Source of the DNA: Modestobacter sp. L9-4
Lineage (GTDB): Bacteria; Actinomycetota; Actinomycetes; Mycobacteriales; Geodermatophilaceae
Length of the DNA stretch: 64,000 nt
Assembly (NCBI RefSeq): GCF_019112525.1
Contig: NZ_CP077800.1
Coordinates: 1 to 64,000, forward strand
Reading direction: 5' to 3'
This document shows positions 34,380 to 43,637 of the stretch, one piece after another. The notes below the pieces were generated by a model. The model saw only the letters and a program-made list of their open reading frames with translations, searched no databases and was not told where the DNA came from. Each line of letters starts with the position of its first letter. Position 1 is the first letter of the stretch. A program made the position numbers and the translations under genes.

Positions 34380-35222
34380 ATGGACACGACTGCAGACGAC
34401 ACTCCCACCACCTCCGGCGGTGAGGGCTGGTCCGAGGACATGGAGCTCGCACCGATCCGCCCGGGTGACGTCGAGGAGCCCGAGCACGACGACGACAGCC
34501 CCGGCGAGCGGCTGCAGAAGGTGCTGGCCCGGGCCGGGGTCGGCTCCCGGCGCGTCTCCGAGGACATGATCGACGCCGGCCGGATCAGCGTGAACGGCCA
34601 GGTCGTGCGGGTGCAGGGCATGCGCGTGGACCCCGACACCGCGGTCATCGCGGTCGACGGGCGGCGGGTCGACATCCGCAACGACAAGGTCACCTACGCG
34701 ATGAACAAGCCCGTCGGCATCATCACCTCGATGAGCGACGACCGGAACCGCCCGACCGTCGGGGACATGATCGGTGACCTCGCCGCCGGGCTGACCCACG
34801 TCGGCCGCCTCGACCAGGACACCGAGGGCCTGCTGCTGCTCACCACGGACGGCGAGCTCGCCCACCGCCTCACCCACCCGTCCTACCTGGTGACCAAGAC
34901 CTACCTGGCCCAGGTCACCGGCTCGGTGCCGCGCGACCTGCACCGCACCCTGCGCAAGGGCATCGAGCTGGAGGACGGCCCGGTCGCGGTCGACTCCTTC
35001 CACGTCGTCGACGCCCACGCCGGCCAGTCCGTGGTCGAGGTCGTGCTGCACGAGGGCCGCAAGCACATCGTCCGCCGGCTGCTGGCCGAGGTGAACCTGC
35101 CGGTCACCCGGCTGACCCGCACCGCCATCGGGCCGATCGAGCTGGCCCGGATGCGCACCGGCACCATCCGCAAGCTCACCCGCACCGAGGTCGGCGCCCT
35201 CCACGAGCTCGTCGGCATGTAG
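34380..35222 (+). CDS. RsuA/RluB-family rRNA pseudouridine synthase
   Basis: 280 aa. S4 domain ERLQKVLARAGVGSRRVSED (about residues 42-100) followed by the pseudouridine synthase fold with the catalytic Asp in HVGRLDQDTEGLLLLTTDGE. Other marks are TKTYLAQVTG and LHEGRKHIVRRLL. The first 40 residues are an acidic extension. ATG 34380 is preceded at very short distance by GGAGGGG. It is the last gene of the scp group; the hairpin at 35291-35326 ends transcription. Confidence 0.92.
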   Translation: MDTTADDTPTTSGGEGWSEDMELAPIRPGDVEEPEHDDDSPGERLQKVLARAGVGSRRVSEDMIDAGRISVNGQVVRVQGMRVDPDTAVIAVDGRRVDIRNDKVTYAMNKPVGIITSMSDDRNRPTVGDMIGDLAAGLTHVGRLDQDTEGLLLLTTDGELAHRLTHPSYLVTKTYLAQVTGSVPRDLHRTLRKGIELEDGPVAVDSFHVVDAHAGQSVVEVVLHEGRKHIVRRLLAEVNLPVTRLTRTAIGPIELARMRTGTIRKLTRTEVGALHELVGM

Positions 35223-35290
35223 AAGGACCCCCTTGCCCCCCACCACACGCTCCGCGTGCGGCGGGGCCCTGCAGGAGGGCCGAGAACGCA

Positions 35291-35326
35291 ACCGGCCGGC
35301 GTCCCCTCGCGGGGACGCCGGCCGGT
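35291..35326. terminator. bidirectional terminator at left edge of xylose island
   Basis: Perfect 16-bp stem, ACCGGCCGGCGTCCCC / GGGGACGCCGGCCGGT, with loop TCGC. It lies between the convergent pseudouridine synthase and GH3 genes. Confidence 0.9.
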
Positions 35327-35345
35327 GTGCGTTGCGGGGGGCCGC

Positions 35346-37727
35346 TTACAGCGCGGTGACCTCGACCGGGGTGGTGAGGACGCGGTCCACGCCGACGACG
35401 CGGTCGGGGCCGGTGACGCGGACGGTGGTCTCCAGCGGCAGGTCGGTGCTCGACGTGCCGACCTTGAGCACCAGGTCACCGGACTCGACGATGCGGGTCA
35501 GCTCCCGGCCGGTGAACGACGTCCGGTCGGCGTGCAGCGTGAACGAGACGCGGGCGCCCGCGCCGGCGGCCAGCTCGACCCGGGCGAAGCCGGCGAGCTG
35601 GGTGACCGGGCGCACGACGCTGGCGACCGGGTCGTGCAGGTAGAGCTGCACGACCTGGGCGCCGTCCCGCTCCCCGGTGTTGCGCACCGTCGCCGAGACC
35701 GTGACCGAGCCGTCGGTGGCCAGCTCCCCGGTCGCCGTGCCGTCGGCGCCGGCGACCTGCAGGTCGCCGAGCTCGAAGGACGTGTAGGACAGGCCGTGCC
35801 CGAACGGGAAGGCCGGCGTCGGGTCGGCGGAGCTGATCCCGCTGTGGGCGCCCAGGATCGGGTGCAGGTAGGTGGCCGGCGAGCCGCCGGGGGTGGCCGG
35901 CACCGAGACCGGCAGCCGCCCGGAGGGGTTGACCCGCCCGCTGAGCACACCGGCGACCGCGCCGGCGCCCTCCTCGCCCGGGAAGAAGGCCTGCACGATG
36001 GCCGCGGCCCGGTCGACGACCGCGCCGAGGGCGTAGGGGCGGCCGGTGAGCAGCACGACCACGACCGGCTTGCCGGTCTCCAGCAGGGCCTCGAGCAGCT
36101 CGCCCTGCAGGCCCGGCAGGCTGAGGTCGTCGGCGTCGCAGCCCTCACCGGAGGTGCCGCGGCCGAACAGACCCGCGACGTCGCCGAGGACGGCGAGGAC
36201 GACGTCGGACCCACCGGCGACGCGCACTGCCTCGGCGATGCCGCTGCGGTCCAGCTCCTGCACGGGGACGCCCTGGGCGGTGGTGACCTCGGCGTCGGGG
36301 AACTCGGTGCGCACGGCGTCCAGCAGGGTGGGGAGCTCGATGCCCAGCGGCATGTCCGGGTGCTGCACGCCCACGTGGTTCGGGAAGGCGTAGCAGCCCA
36401 TCAGCGACAGCACCTCGTCGGCGGCGGGACCGACGACGGCGAGCTTCGCCGGCGACTGCAGCGGCAGCACCGAGGCGCGGTTGTCCAGCAGGACGACGGA
36501 ACGCTCGGCCAGCGTGCGGGCCAGCGCACGCATGTGCGGCGGGTCGAAGTCCAGGCTCTCGGGGGCGTCCCGCAGCGCCGCGGGCTCGGGGTCCCAGCCG
36601 GCGTCCAGCAGGCCCAGCTCGCCCTTCTGCAGCAGCACCCGCTCCAGCGCCCGGTCGATGACGTCCATGCCGACCTCGCCGGAGCGGATGCGCTCCAGCA
36701 GCGGCTCGCCGTAGCAGCGCACCGTGGGCAGCTCGACGTCGATGCCGGCCCGCAGCGCCTGCGCGGCGGCGTCACCGGGGGAGGAGGCCACGCCCTGGGT
36801 GGTCTCCAGCATGGAGACGGCGAAGTAGTCGGCCACGACGACGCCGTCGAAGCCGAGGGTCTCCCGCAGCAGGCCCGTCATGAGCGCGGGGTCCGCGGCC
36901 GGGGGCAGGCCGTCGACGGCGGCGTAGGAGTTCATCACCGAGCGGGCACCGCCCTCGCGCAGTGCGGTCTCGAACGGGGGGAGCACGATGTCGGCGAAGT
37001 CGCGGGGGCCCAGCCGCACCGGGGCGTGGTTGCGGCCCGAGCCCGAGCCCGAGTACCCGGCGAAGTGCTTGAGCGTGGCGACGATCCCGGAGCTCTCCAG
37101 CCCGCGGGTGTACGCCGAGCCGAGGACGGCGACGAGGTAGGGGTCCTCGCTGATGGTCTCCTCGGTGCGGCCCCAGCGGTGGTCGAAGCTCACGTCGAGC
37201 ACCGGGGACAGGCCCTGGTGCACGCCGACCGAGCGCATGAGCTCGCCGATGCCGGCGGCCATGGTCTCCACCGAGGCGGTGTCGAAGGACGCGCCCCAGG
37301 CCAGCGGGGTCGGGAAGACGGTGGCCTGCCAGGCGGTGAAGCCGGTCAGGCACTCCTCGTGCGCCACGGCCGGGATGCCCAGGCGGGAGTTGGCCACGAG
37401 GTCGCGCTGGGTCTGGGCGAGGACACGGGCGCCGGTGAGCGGCTCGACCGGGCCGGTGCCGAAGACGCGGGTGAGCTGCCCGAGGCCGGGCTTGGTCAGC
37501 TCCTCCCACGGCGGGAGCGGCTCGGAGAACTCGTGCTGGTTGGGGGCCACCTCCTCGCCGTCGGAGATCGTCGTCCAGATGCCGTAGAGCTGGGCGACCT
37601 TCTCCTCGAGGGTCATCACGTCCATCAGGGCGCGGACGCGCTCGGGCAGCGGGCGTGCCGGGTCGGCCCACACGTCGGCGGCGGGGGCAGCCGGGTCGTG
37701 GTCGGACGAGGACGGTGACGAGGTCAC
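35346..37727 (-). CDS. cytoplasmic GH3 glycosidase, probable beta-xylosidase
   Basis: 793 aa. Glycoside hydrolase family 3 barrel plus alpha/beta sandwich, ending in a fibronectin-III-like domain. Seen are LMDVMTLEEKVAQL, LSPVLDVSFDHRWGRTEETI, KHFAGYSGSGSGRNHAPV, the nucleophile region GFDGVVVADYFAVS (Asp near residue 300) and LTGRPYALG. No signal peptide, so it acts on imported oligosaccharides. Specificity for xylosides is inferred from the LacI gene, importer, xylA and xylB beside it and from the resemblance to Streptomyces BxlA; beta-glucosidase is the alternative. GTG 37727 is eight bases after AGGAG. The longer frame into lacI is not coding. Confidence 0.88.
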   Translation of the reverse strand: MTSSPSSSDHDPAAPAADVWADPARPLPERVRALMDVMTLEEKVAQLYGIWTTISDGEEVAPNQHEFSEPLPPWEELTKPGLGQLTRVFGTGPVEPLTGARVLAQTQRDLVANSRLGIPAVAHEECLTGFTAWQATVFPTPLAWGASFDTASVETMAAGIGELMRSVGVHQGLSPVLDVSFDHRWGRTEETISEDPYLVAVLGSAYTRGLESSGIVATLKHFAGYSGSGSGRNHAPVRLGPRDFADIVLPPFETALREGGARSVMNSYAAVDGLPPAADPALMTGLLRETLGFDGVVVADYFAVSMLETTQGVASSPGDAAAQALRAGIDVELPTVRCYGEPLLERIRSGEVGMDVIDRALERVLLQKGELGLLDAGWDPEPAALRDAPESLDFDPPHMRALARTLAERSVVLLDNRASVLPLQSPAKLAVVGPAADEVLSLMGCYAFPNHVGVQHPDMPLGIELPTLLDAVRTEFPDAEVTTAQGVPVQELDRSGIAEAVRVAGGSDVVLAVLGDVAGLFGRGTSGEGCDADDLSLPGLQGELLEALLETGKPVVVVLLTGRPYALGAVVDRAAAIVQAFFPGEEGAGAVAGVLSGRVNPSGRLPVSVPATPGGSPATYLHPILGAHSGISSADPTPAFPFGHGLSYTSFELGDLQVAGADGTATGELATDGSVTVSATVRNTGERDGAQVVQLYLHDPVASVVRPVTQLAGFARVELAAGAGARVSFTLHADRTSFTGRELTRIVESGDLVLKVGTSSTDLPLETTVRVTGPDRVVGVDRVLTTPVEVTAL

Positions 37728-37834
37728 GGGACGGGCTCCTGGGTCGGTTCGGGCGCCGGTTCGGGCGCGGGCTGGTCGCCGGTGTCGGCGCCGGGAGAGG
37801 GGGACGGGGGTGGCGGAGGGGTGCAGGCCGCGGG

Positions 37835-38833
37835 TCAGCGGCGCGGGGGAGCGGTGGAGGCGCGGGTCACCAGGTGGGTGGCCAGCTCCATGCGCTGGCT
37901 GCCGAGGACCTCGCCGTTGATCAGGTCGTGCAGCATCCGGCCGGCCATCCGCCCCATGTCGGCCAGCGGCTGGCGCACGGTGGTCAGCGGAGGAGAGGAC
38001 CAGCGGGCCATCGGCAGGTCGTCGAAGCCGACGACGCTGAGGTCGTCGGGCACGGAGAGCCCGGCCTGGCGGGCGGCCTCCATGACGCCGAAGGCCTGCT
38101 CGTCGCTGCCGGCGAAGACCGCCGTCGGCGGGTCGGGCAGGGCCAGCAGCGCCTTCGCCTGGTCGTAGCCGCCCTGGTGCCGGAAGGTGCCGTGCACGAC
38201 CAGTGCGGGGTCGACGGCGATGCCGGCGCGCTCGAGCGCGGCCCGGTAGCCGTCGATGCGCGCCCGGCTGCACAGGTAGGCCTGCGGCCCCCCGACGACG
38301 GCGATGCGCCGGTGGCCCAGCTCGACCAGGTGCTCGGTGGCTGCCAGCCCGCCGGCCCAGTTGGTCGCCCCGACGCTGGGGACGTCCTGCCCGGGCATGT
38401 CGACCGGGTCGATGACGACGACGGGCAGCTTGGAGCGGCCCAGCCGGCGCTGGTCGGCGGGGGTGAGCCGGGAGGTGACGACGAGCGCGCCGCGGCGACC
38501 GCCGGCGACCAGTGCCTGCACCCAGTCGACGTCCGACGTGCGGCTCTGCGAGGAGACCACCACCTCCAGGCCGCTCTCGGTCACACCGCGGAGGATCTCC
38601 ACCGCCCAGGGGCTGTCGAGTGCGGTGAAGACGACGTCGACGAGCACGTCCTCGGGCGGGCGGCGGGTCACCGGGACGTAGTTGTGCTGCTCCAGCAGTG
38701 CCTGCACGTGCGCGCGGGTGGCGGGGGCGACGTCGGTCTTGCCGTTGACCACCTTGGACACGGTGGGCAGCGAGACCCCGGCGGCCGCGGCGATGGACGC
38801 CAGCGTCGGTCGGCCCAGCTGGTGCGGTGGCAC
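37835..38833 (-). CDS. LacI-family repressor (BxlR-like)
   Basis: 332 aa. N-terminal helix-turn-helix RPTLASIAAAAGVSLPTVSK + VVNGKTDVAPATRAHV (residues 8-43), then a periplasmic-binding-protein-like effector domain with WAVEILRGVTESGL, AVVGGPQAYLCSRARIDGY and SVVGFDDLPMARWSSPPLTT. GTG 38833, with GGGAGG eight bases upstream. It reads toward the GH3 gene (107 bases apart, probably one transcript) and diverges from the importer. The two CGAAA-N-TTTCG sites in the divergent region are its likely operators. Confidence 0.92.
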   Translation of the reverse strand: MPPHQLGRPTLASIAAAAGVSLPTVSKVVNGKTDVAPATRAHVQALLEQHNYVPVTRRPPEDVLVDVVFTALDSPWAVEILRGVTESGLEVVVSSQSRTSDVDWVQALVAGGRRGALVVTSRLTPADQRRLGRSKLPVVVIDPVDMPGQDVPSVGATNWAGGLAATEHLVELGHRRIAVVGGPQAYLCSRARIDGYRAALERAGIAVDPALVVHGTFRHQGGYDQAKALLALPDPPTAVFAGSDEQAFGVMEAARQAGLSVPDDLSVVGFDDLPMARWSSPPLTTVRQPLADMGRMAGRMLHDLINGEVLGSQRMELATHLVTRASTAPPRR

Positions 38834-38942
38834 TGGACGGCCTCCCGGGTCCGTGTGGCGGTGGCGGCTGGCGCACGAGCCTGCCCCCGGACGGACCGGT
38901 GCGGTCAGGCCGGCGTCGCTGTCGGCGTGACGCGGACGTTAT

Positions 38943-38953
38943 CGAAAGTTTCG
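38943..38953. promoter_or_regulatory. LacI-type operator 1 (CGAAAGTTTCG)
   Basis: 11-base palindrome with 5-base arms, directly upstream of a minus-strand TAACGT -10 candidate (38936-38941) for the lacI gene. It would therefore mediate autorepression. Confidence 0.65.
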
Positions 38954-39056
38954 GTGATTGGGTAGTCGCCAGGCCCGTCGAGCGCCCTGTTCGCGGGCCG
39001 GCCGGGGCGCCGGAAGGTCACGATCAGGACACGGCGCCGTAGGTCTGGCGGGACCG

Positions 39057-39086
39057 TTGACAGGTGCCGGTGACGTGGCTTACGTT
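39057..39086 (+). promoter_or_regulatory. promoter of the sugar importer operon
   Basis: TTGACA (39057-39062), 18-base spacer, TACGTT (39081-39086). Near-consensus SigA-type promoter; transcription would start near 39093. Confidence 0.7.
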
Positions 39087-39098
39087 CTCGCAACTGCT

Positions 39099-39109
39099 CG
39101 AAACTTTCG
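39099..39109. promoter_or_regulatory. LacI-type operator 2 (CGAAACTTTCG)
   Basis: Same palindrome as operator 1 (flanks CT...GT versus AT...GT), 6 bases past the expected transcription start and 35 bases before the importer ATG. Binding here would block elongation. The CGAAA-N-TTTCG form is one I recall from xylan-related genes of Streptomyces. Confidence 0.7.
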
Positions 39110-39143
39110 GTTTTCAACGACGAAACAGGAAGGTGGCGGTGGG

Positions 39144-40475
39144 ATGTCCCCCCGGCGTCTGACCAAGGTGGCCGTGTCGGCCACCACCCTTGCTCTGCTC
39201 GGCTCGATGGCTGCTTGCGGCTCCGACAACACCGCCGGTGGTTCCGGCGGCGGTGGTGGCGGTGGCGGCGGCACGGCCGACGTGTGGGCCCTGCAGGACA
39301 CGAACCTCAACCCGATCGAGCAGGCCTCGATCGACCGTTACAACGACGGTGACGGTCCGGGAGCTGCCAAGCTCTCGACCTTCGGCAACGACCCCTACAA
39401 GCAGCGGCTGCGCACGGCGATCAACTCGCCGCAGGCCCCCGACGTCTTCTTCAACTGGGGCGGTGGCTCCCTCAAGGAGTACGTCGACGCCGGGAAGATC
39501 GAAGACCTCACCCCGATGCTGAACGACAACCCGGACCTGAAGAACGCGTTCCTCCCGAGCGTGCTCGCCGGTGCCGAGATCGACGGCAAGCAGTACGGCT
39601 TGCCGATGCGCGGTGTCCAGCCCGTCCTGATGTTCGGCAACCTCGACGTCCTCAAGGCCAACGGCATCAACGAGATGCCCGCCACCTGGGACGACCTGCT
39701 CGCCGACGTCGCGACGCTCAAGACCGCCGGCATCAAGACGCCGATCGCGCTGGCCGGTTCGCAGTCGTGGACCGAGCTCATGTGGGCCGAGTACCTGCTC
39801 GACCGCGTGGCTGGCCCGGAGAAGTTCCAGGCGATCCGCGACAACGGCGGCTCGGCGTGGAGCGACCCCGACGTCCTGAAGTCCATGCAGATGCTCAAGG
39901 ACCTCATCGACGCCGGTGCCTTCGGTGCGGCGGAGGACTTCTCCTCCAACAGCTACGACGAGGGCGCCACCAGCCAGATCCTGGCCAACGGCGACGCCGG
40001 CTTCCACCTCATGGGCTCGTGGGAGTTCACGAACCAGCTGGGCAACAGCCCCGACTTCGTGAACGGCGGCGGCCTGGGTGTCGCTCCCTTCCCGACCATC
40101 TCCGGTGGCAAGGGCGACCCGTCGAACCTGGTCGGCAACGTGTCGAACTTCTACTCGGTGACCAGCGCGTCCCCGAACAAGGAGGCGGCGCTGGAGTACG
40201 TCAAGACGGCGCTGACCGACCCGACGTACGTGTCCGACCTGATCAAGGCCGGCGACGTCATGCCGATCGCCGGTGCGCGTGAGCAGCTGGCGGCCGCGGA
40301 CAACGGTGAGTACCTGACCCAGGTCTACGACCTCACCAGCGACGCGAAGAACTTCCAGCTCTCCTGGGACCAGGACCTGGCTGCCGACCAGGCGTCGAAG
40401 ATGCTGACCGAGCTCAGCAACCTCTTCCTGGGTCAGCAGACCCCGGAGGGCTTCGTCGCCGCCATGGCAGGCTGA
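39144..40475 (+). CDS. sugar ABC transporter substrate-binding lipoprotein
   Basis: 443 aa, CUT1-type extracellular solute-binding protein. Signal sequence RRLTKVAVSATTLALLGSM ends in the lipobox SMAACGSD, so Cys near residue 24 is lipidated. A Gly-rich linker follows. The mature part has FGNDPYKQRLRTAINSPQAP, KQYGLPMRGVQPVLMF and GSWEFTNQLGNSPDF, typical of oligosaccharide-binding members. ATG 39144 follows AGGAAGG. First gene of an importer operon and the BxlE equivalent if the substrate is xylobiose (inference). Confidence 0.93.
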   Translation: MSPRRLTKVAVSATTLALLGSMAACGSDNTAGGSGGGGGGGGGTADVWALQDTNLNPIEQASIDRYNDGDGPGAAKLSTFGNDPYKQRLRTAINSPQAPDVFFNWGGGSLKEYVDAGKIEDLTPMLNDNPDLKNAFLPSVLAGAEIDGKQYGLPMRGVQPVLMFGNLDVLKANGINEMPATWDDLLADVATLKTAGIKTPIALAGSQSWTELMWAEYLLDRVAGPEKFQAIRDNGGSAWSDPDVLKSMQMLKDLIDAGAFGAAEDFSSNSYDEGATSQILANGDAGFHLMGSWEFTNQLGNSPDFVNGGGLGVAPFPTISGGKGDPSNLVGNVSNFYSVTSASPNKEAALEYVKTALTDPTYVSDLIKAGDVMPIAGAREQLAAADNGEYLTQVYDLTSDAKNFQLSWDQDLAADQASKMLTELSNLFLGQQTPEGFVAAMAG

Positions 40476-40517
40476 TCCGCCGTCCCATCCGCACGCTGAC
40501 TACACAGAGGACCTGAC

Positions 40518-41396
40518 TTGGCTGCCAAGGGGCGAGAGCGTCCTTCCGGCTGGTACATGGCACCGGTGCTGACCTTCTTCGGGGTCTTCGCCGTCCTGCC
40601 CATGGTGCTGGTCGTCTACCTGAGCTTCACCGACTGGGACGGCTTCGGCTTCCCGTCGCTGTCCGGAGGAGGGAACTGGTCCCGACTCCTCGACGACAGC
40701 GAGGTGTGGCGCTCGCTGAAGCTGACGCTCGTGTTCATGGTCCTCGGCTGGGTCGTCCAGACCCCGATCGCGATGCTGATCGGGGTCTGGGCGGCCGGGC
40801 GTCAGCGCAACCGCGCCGTCCTGAGCTCGATCTTCTTCCTGCCCGTCCTGCTGTCCACCGCCGCGATCGCGCTGCTGTGGAGGTCGGTGCTGGACCCGAA
40901 CTTCGGTCTCACCCAGCGGCTGCCCTTCCTGGACCAGTTCAACTTCCTGGGCGACCGCACCCTGGTCATCTTCACGGTGGCCTGGGTGCTGACCTGGCAG
41001 TACGTCCCGTTCCACACGCTGCTGTACCAATCGGCGGCGCGGGGGATCCCGGTCTCGATCTACGAGGCCGCGACCATCGACGGTGCCGGGCGCTACAAGC
41101 AGTTCTTCCGGATCACGCTGCCGCTGCTGCGCTACACGCTCATCACCTCGACCGTGCTGATGCTGGTCGGGTCGGTGACCACCTTCGACACGATCCTGCT
41201 GCTCACCAACGGTGGGCCGGGCACGGCGACCCGCATCGCGCCGCTGTACATGTACATCACCGGCTTCTCCGGCTTCGAGTTCGGCTACGCCAGTGCGATC
41301 GCGGTGGTGCTGCTGATCGTCGGTGCCGGCCTGTCCCTGCTGGTCACCCAGCTCACCGGGTTCCGCAAGATGTCCAGTCAGCAGGAGGGTCTGTGA
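40518..41396 (+). CDS. sugar ABC transporter permease (MalF type)
   Basis: 292 aa with six membrane helices. The cytoplasmic EAA loop ARGIPVSIYEAATIDGAGRY + KQFFRITLPLL (about residues 173-203) docks the ATPase. MAPVLTFFGVFAVLPMVLVV is the first helix. The start codon is TTG 40518, seven bases behind AGAGG; no ATG or GTG fits. Its stop overlaps the GTG of the second permease. Confidence 0.93.
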   Translation: MAAKGRERPSGWYMAPVLTFFGVFAVLPMVLVVYLSFTDWDGFGFPSLSGGGNWSRLLDDSEVWRSLKLTLVFMVLGWVVQTPIAMLIGVWAAGRQRNRAVLSSIFFLPVLLSTAAIALLWRSVLDPNFGLTQRLPFLDQFNFLGDRTLVIFTVAWVLTWQYVPFHTLLYQSAARGIPVSIYEAATIDGAGRYKQFFRITLPLLRYTLITSTVLMLVGSVTTFDTILLLTNGGPGTATRIAPLYMYITGFSGFEFGYASAIAVVLLIVGAGLSLLVTQLTGFRKMSSQQEGL

Positions 41397-42304
41397 GCAT
41401 CACCCAGTCCGGCGTCCCGATGGCGACGCCGCCGGCCTCGGCCGGCCCCTCGGCCTCGATCACCGGGCCCAAGCGGCGCAAGGTCGGCCGGGAGAAGCCG
41501 AACTACCTGGCCGGTGTCCTGTCGGCGATCTGGCTCGTGCTGGTCCTCGTGCCGCTGTACTTCGTGGTCAGCAGCAGCTTCCGCACCCGGCAGGAGTACC
41601 TGCGGGACAACCCGCTGAAGCTGCCGAGCGCGCCGACTCTCGACAACTACAAGTCGGTCTTCACCGGCGGGTTCGGCCGGTACTTCTTCAACAACATCGT
41701 CGTCACGGTGGGCACGGTCGCCATCGTGGTGCTCCTGGTGGTGCCGGCGGCCTACGCGGTGGCCCGCAACACCTCGCCGATGGTCCAGCGCGGGTTCTCC
41801 CTCATGCTGATCGGCCTGGCCGTCCCCGCCCAGGCGGTGATCATCCCGGTATACCTCCTGATCAACCAGCTGCGGCTCTACGACACCCTGCTGGCGGTCA
41901 TCCTGCCGACGGCGGCCTTCGCGCTGCCGGTGGCGATGCTGGTGATGACCAACAGCCTGCGGGACATCCCCAACGAGCTGTACGAGGCGCAGGTCCTCGA
42001 CGGGGCCAATGCCCTGCAGACGCTGCGCAACCTGGTGCTCCCGCTGGCCAAGCCGGCGATCACCACGGTCTCGGTCTTCACCGCGCTGGGGGCCTGGAAC
42101 GGCTTCCTCTTCCCGCTGGTGCTCACCCAGTCCAAGGAGCAGCGCACGCTGACGCTGGGTCTGCAGACGTTCTCCAGCCAGTTCGGCACCAACGTGCCCG
42201 GGCTGCTGGCAGCGGTCACGCTGTCGCTGCTGCCGATCTTCTTCGTCTACCTCTTCGGGCGGCGCTACCTGCTCGGCGGCCTGACGGCGGGCTTCGGCAA
42301 GTAG
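41393..42304 (+). CDS. sugar ABC transporter permease (MalG type)
   Basis: 303 aa, six membrane helices after a 35-residue cytoplasmic N-terminus. EAA loop: [20 protein letters not shown] then [35 protein letters not shown] is typical of the MalG side. GTG 41393 is coupled to the first permease by GTGA. The operon has no ATPase gene of its own; the MsiK-like gene at 46400 is the expected partner. Confidence 0.93.
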   Translation: MSITQSGVPMATPPASAGPSASITGPKRRKVGREKPNYLAGVLSAIWLVLVLVPLYFVVSSSFRTRQEYLRDNPLKLPSAPTLDNYKSVFTGGFGRYFFNNIVVTVGTVAIVVLLVVPAAYAVARNTSPMVQRGFSLMLIGLAVPAQAVIIPVYLLINQLRLYDTLLAVILPTAAFALPVAMLVMTNSLRDIPNELYEAQVLDGANALQTLRNLVLPLAKPAITTVSVFTALGAWNGFLFPLVLTQSKEQRTLTLGLQTFSSQFGTNVPGLLAAVTLSLLPIFFVYLFGRRYLLGGLTAGFGK

Positions 42305-42326
42305 CGGCACCTGCTCACCCGGCGCG

Positions 42327-43529
42327 TCAGCCCAGCTGGCGCGCCGGGTCGGCGAGGACGTCGGCCAGCACCTGGAGGGCGGCGCCGCTGGCACCGGCGG
42401 CGGGGGGCCCGGGGACGCCGACCACCCGCGGGCGGCGCCAGCGGGCGGACAGCACCCGGTCGGTGAGGTGCTGCTCCAGTGCCGGGCGGAGCAGGTCGGC
42501 CAGCTCGGCGAGGTGGCCACCGAGCACCACGGTCGGGATGCCGACGACGTTCACCACCCCGGCCAGGGCCACGCCCAGGGCCCACGCCCCGGTGTCCAGG
42601 GCGGCGACCGCAGCAGGCTCGCCGGCCGCGGCCAGCCGGGCGAGGTCCCCGGGTGGCGTCTCCAGCGGCAGACCCGCGGCCCGCAGCAGGGCGTGCCGGC
42701 CGGCGTAGAGCTCCAGGCAGCCGGTGGAACCGCAGCTGCAGGCCGGGCCGGCGGGGTCCACGCACACGTGGCCGACCTCCCCGGCCCAGCCGGAGCTGCC
42801 GGTGACCCGGCCGCCCAGGACCACCGCACCACCGATGCCGATCTGACCGGACAGGTACACGACGTCGCGGTGGTGCCCGGGACGCCCGGGCGCCTCCTCG
42901 GCGACGGTGCGAGCGGCGAGGTCGGCCTCGTTGCCGAGCCCGAGGTCCAGGCCGGCCGGCAGCGACGGCGTGATCAGGTCCGCCGCGCGCAGGTCCGACC
43001 ACCCCAGGTTGGGCGCGCGCAGCAGCACGCCCGCCTCGGCGTCCACCACCCCGGGCAGGGCCAGGCCGGCCCCGACCAGGTGGTGGTCGTCCGGCAGTCC
43101 GGTGAGGACGTCGGTGGCGAGCGCCCCGAGGGCGGCCAGCGTTGCCGTCGGGTCGGAGTCGCGGTGGTCGCCGTGTTCCACCCGCTCGGCGACCACCCGG
43201 CCGCGGAGGTCGAGCACCCGGGCGGCGAGCAGCCCGGCGTCGGCCTGCAGCCCCAGGGCGCTGAACCGGGCGCCGGGCACCAGCGGGGTGGCGGGGCGAC
43301 CGCGGCCGTGGGGCGCCTCGCGCTCGACCTCGTCCAGCAGGCCACCGGCCACCAGCTCGTCGGCCAGCCGGGCGGCCGTCGCCCGGGTGACCCCGGTCAG
43401 GCCGGCGATGTCGGCGCGGGACAGCGGCCCCTCGGCAGCGCACACCGTACGCAGCACCAGGCCGAGGTTCGCCGTCCGGACGGTGGACTGGCGGGCACTG
43501 CTCGACACCCCGGTCAGTCGCTGCGTCAT
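42327..43529 (-). CDS. ROK-family transcriptional repressor (XylR-like)
   Basis: 400 aa. N-terminal winged helix [20 protein letters not shown] (about residues 37-56), then a ROK sugar-kinase-like domain with the zinc motif [20 protein letters not shown] and the ROK loop [23 protein letters not shown] 43529 lies 108 bases from the divergent xylA. The inverted repeat over the xylA -10 makes control of xylA-xylB likely, with xylose as inducer (inference from Bacillus XylR). Confidence 0.92.
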   Translation of the reverse strand: MTQRLTGVSSSARQSTVRTANLGLVLRTVCAAEGPLSRADIAGLTGVTRATAARLADELVAGGLLDEVEREAPHGRGRPATPLVPGARFSALGLQADAGLLAARVLDLRGRVVAERVEHGDHRDSDPTATLAALGALATDVLTGLPDDHHLVGAGLALPGVVDAEAGVLLRAPNLGWSDLRAADLITPSLPAGLDLGLGNEADLAARTVAEEAPGRPGHHRDVVYLSGQIGIGGAVVLGGRVTGSSGWAGEVGHVCVDPAGPACSCGSTGCLELYAGRHALLRAAGLPLETPPGDLARLAAAGEPAAVAALDTGAWALGVALAGVVNVVGIPTVVLGGHLAELADLLRPALEQHLTDRVLSARWRRPRVVGVPGPPAAGASGAALQVLADVLADPARQLG

Positions 43530-43532
43530 GGC

Positions 43533-43561
43533 TTGAGATTAGCCGTCCCCTGCATTATGTT
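43533..43561 (+). promoter_or_regulatory. xylA promoter
   Basis: TTGAGA (43533-43538), 17-base spacer, TATGTT (43556-43561). Start of transcription expected near 43568. Confidence 0.65.
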
Positions 43562-43577
43562 TCGCGACAGAACAAAA
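43555..43577. promoter_or_regulatory. ROK/XylR-type operator over the xylA -10
   Basis: TTATGTT - nine bases - AACAAAA, six of seven arm positions complementary. It covers the -10 and start point. The TTNTGTT/AACANAA layout resembles XylR operators of Firmicutes. Confidence 0.55.
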
Positions 43578-43637
43578 GATCGTCCGGGTGGGCGACGCGC
43601 TCCTGCCCGCCACCCCGACCCCGAGAGGAACTCATCG

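Noticed and set aside
35256-37718. 820-residue plus-strand frame across the GH3 gene
   Set aside because: Shadow of the minus-strand GH3 gene, which has full family motifs and a ribosome site.
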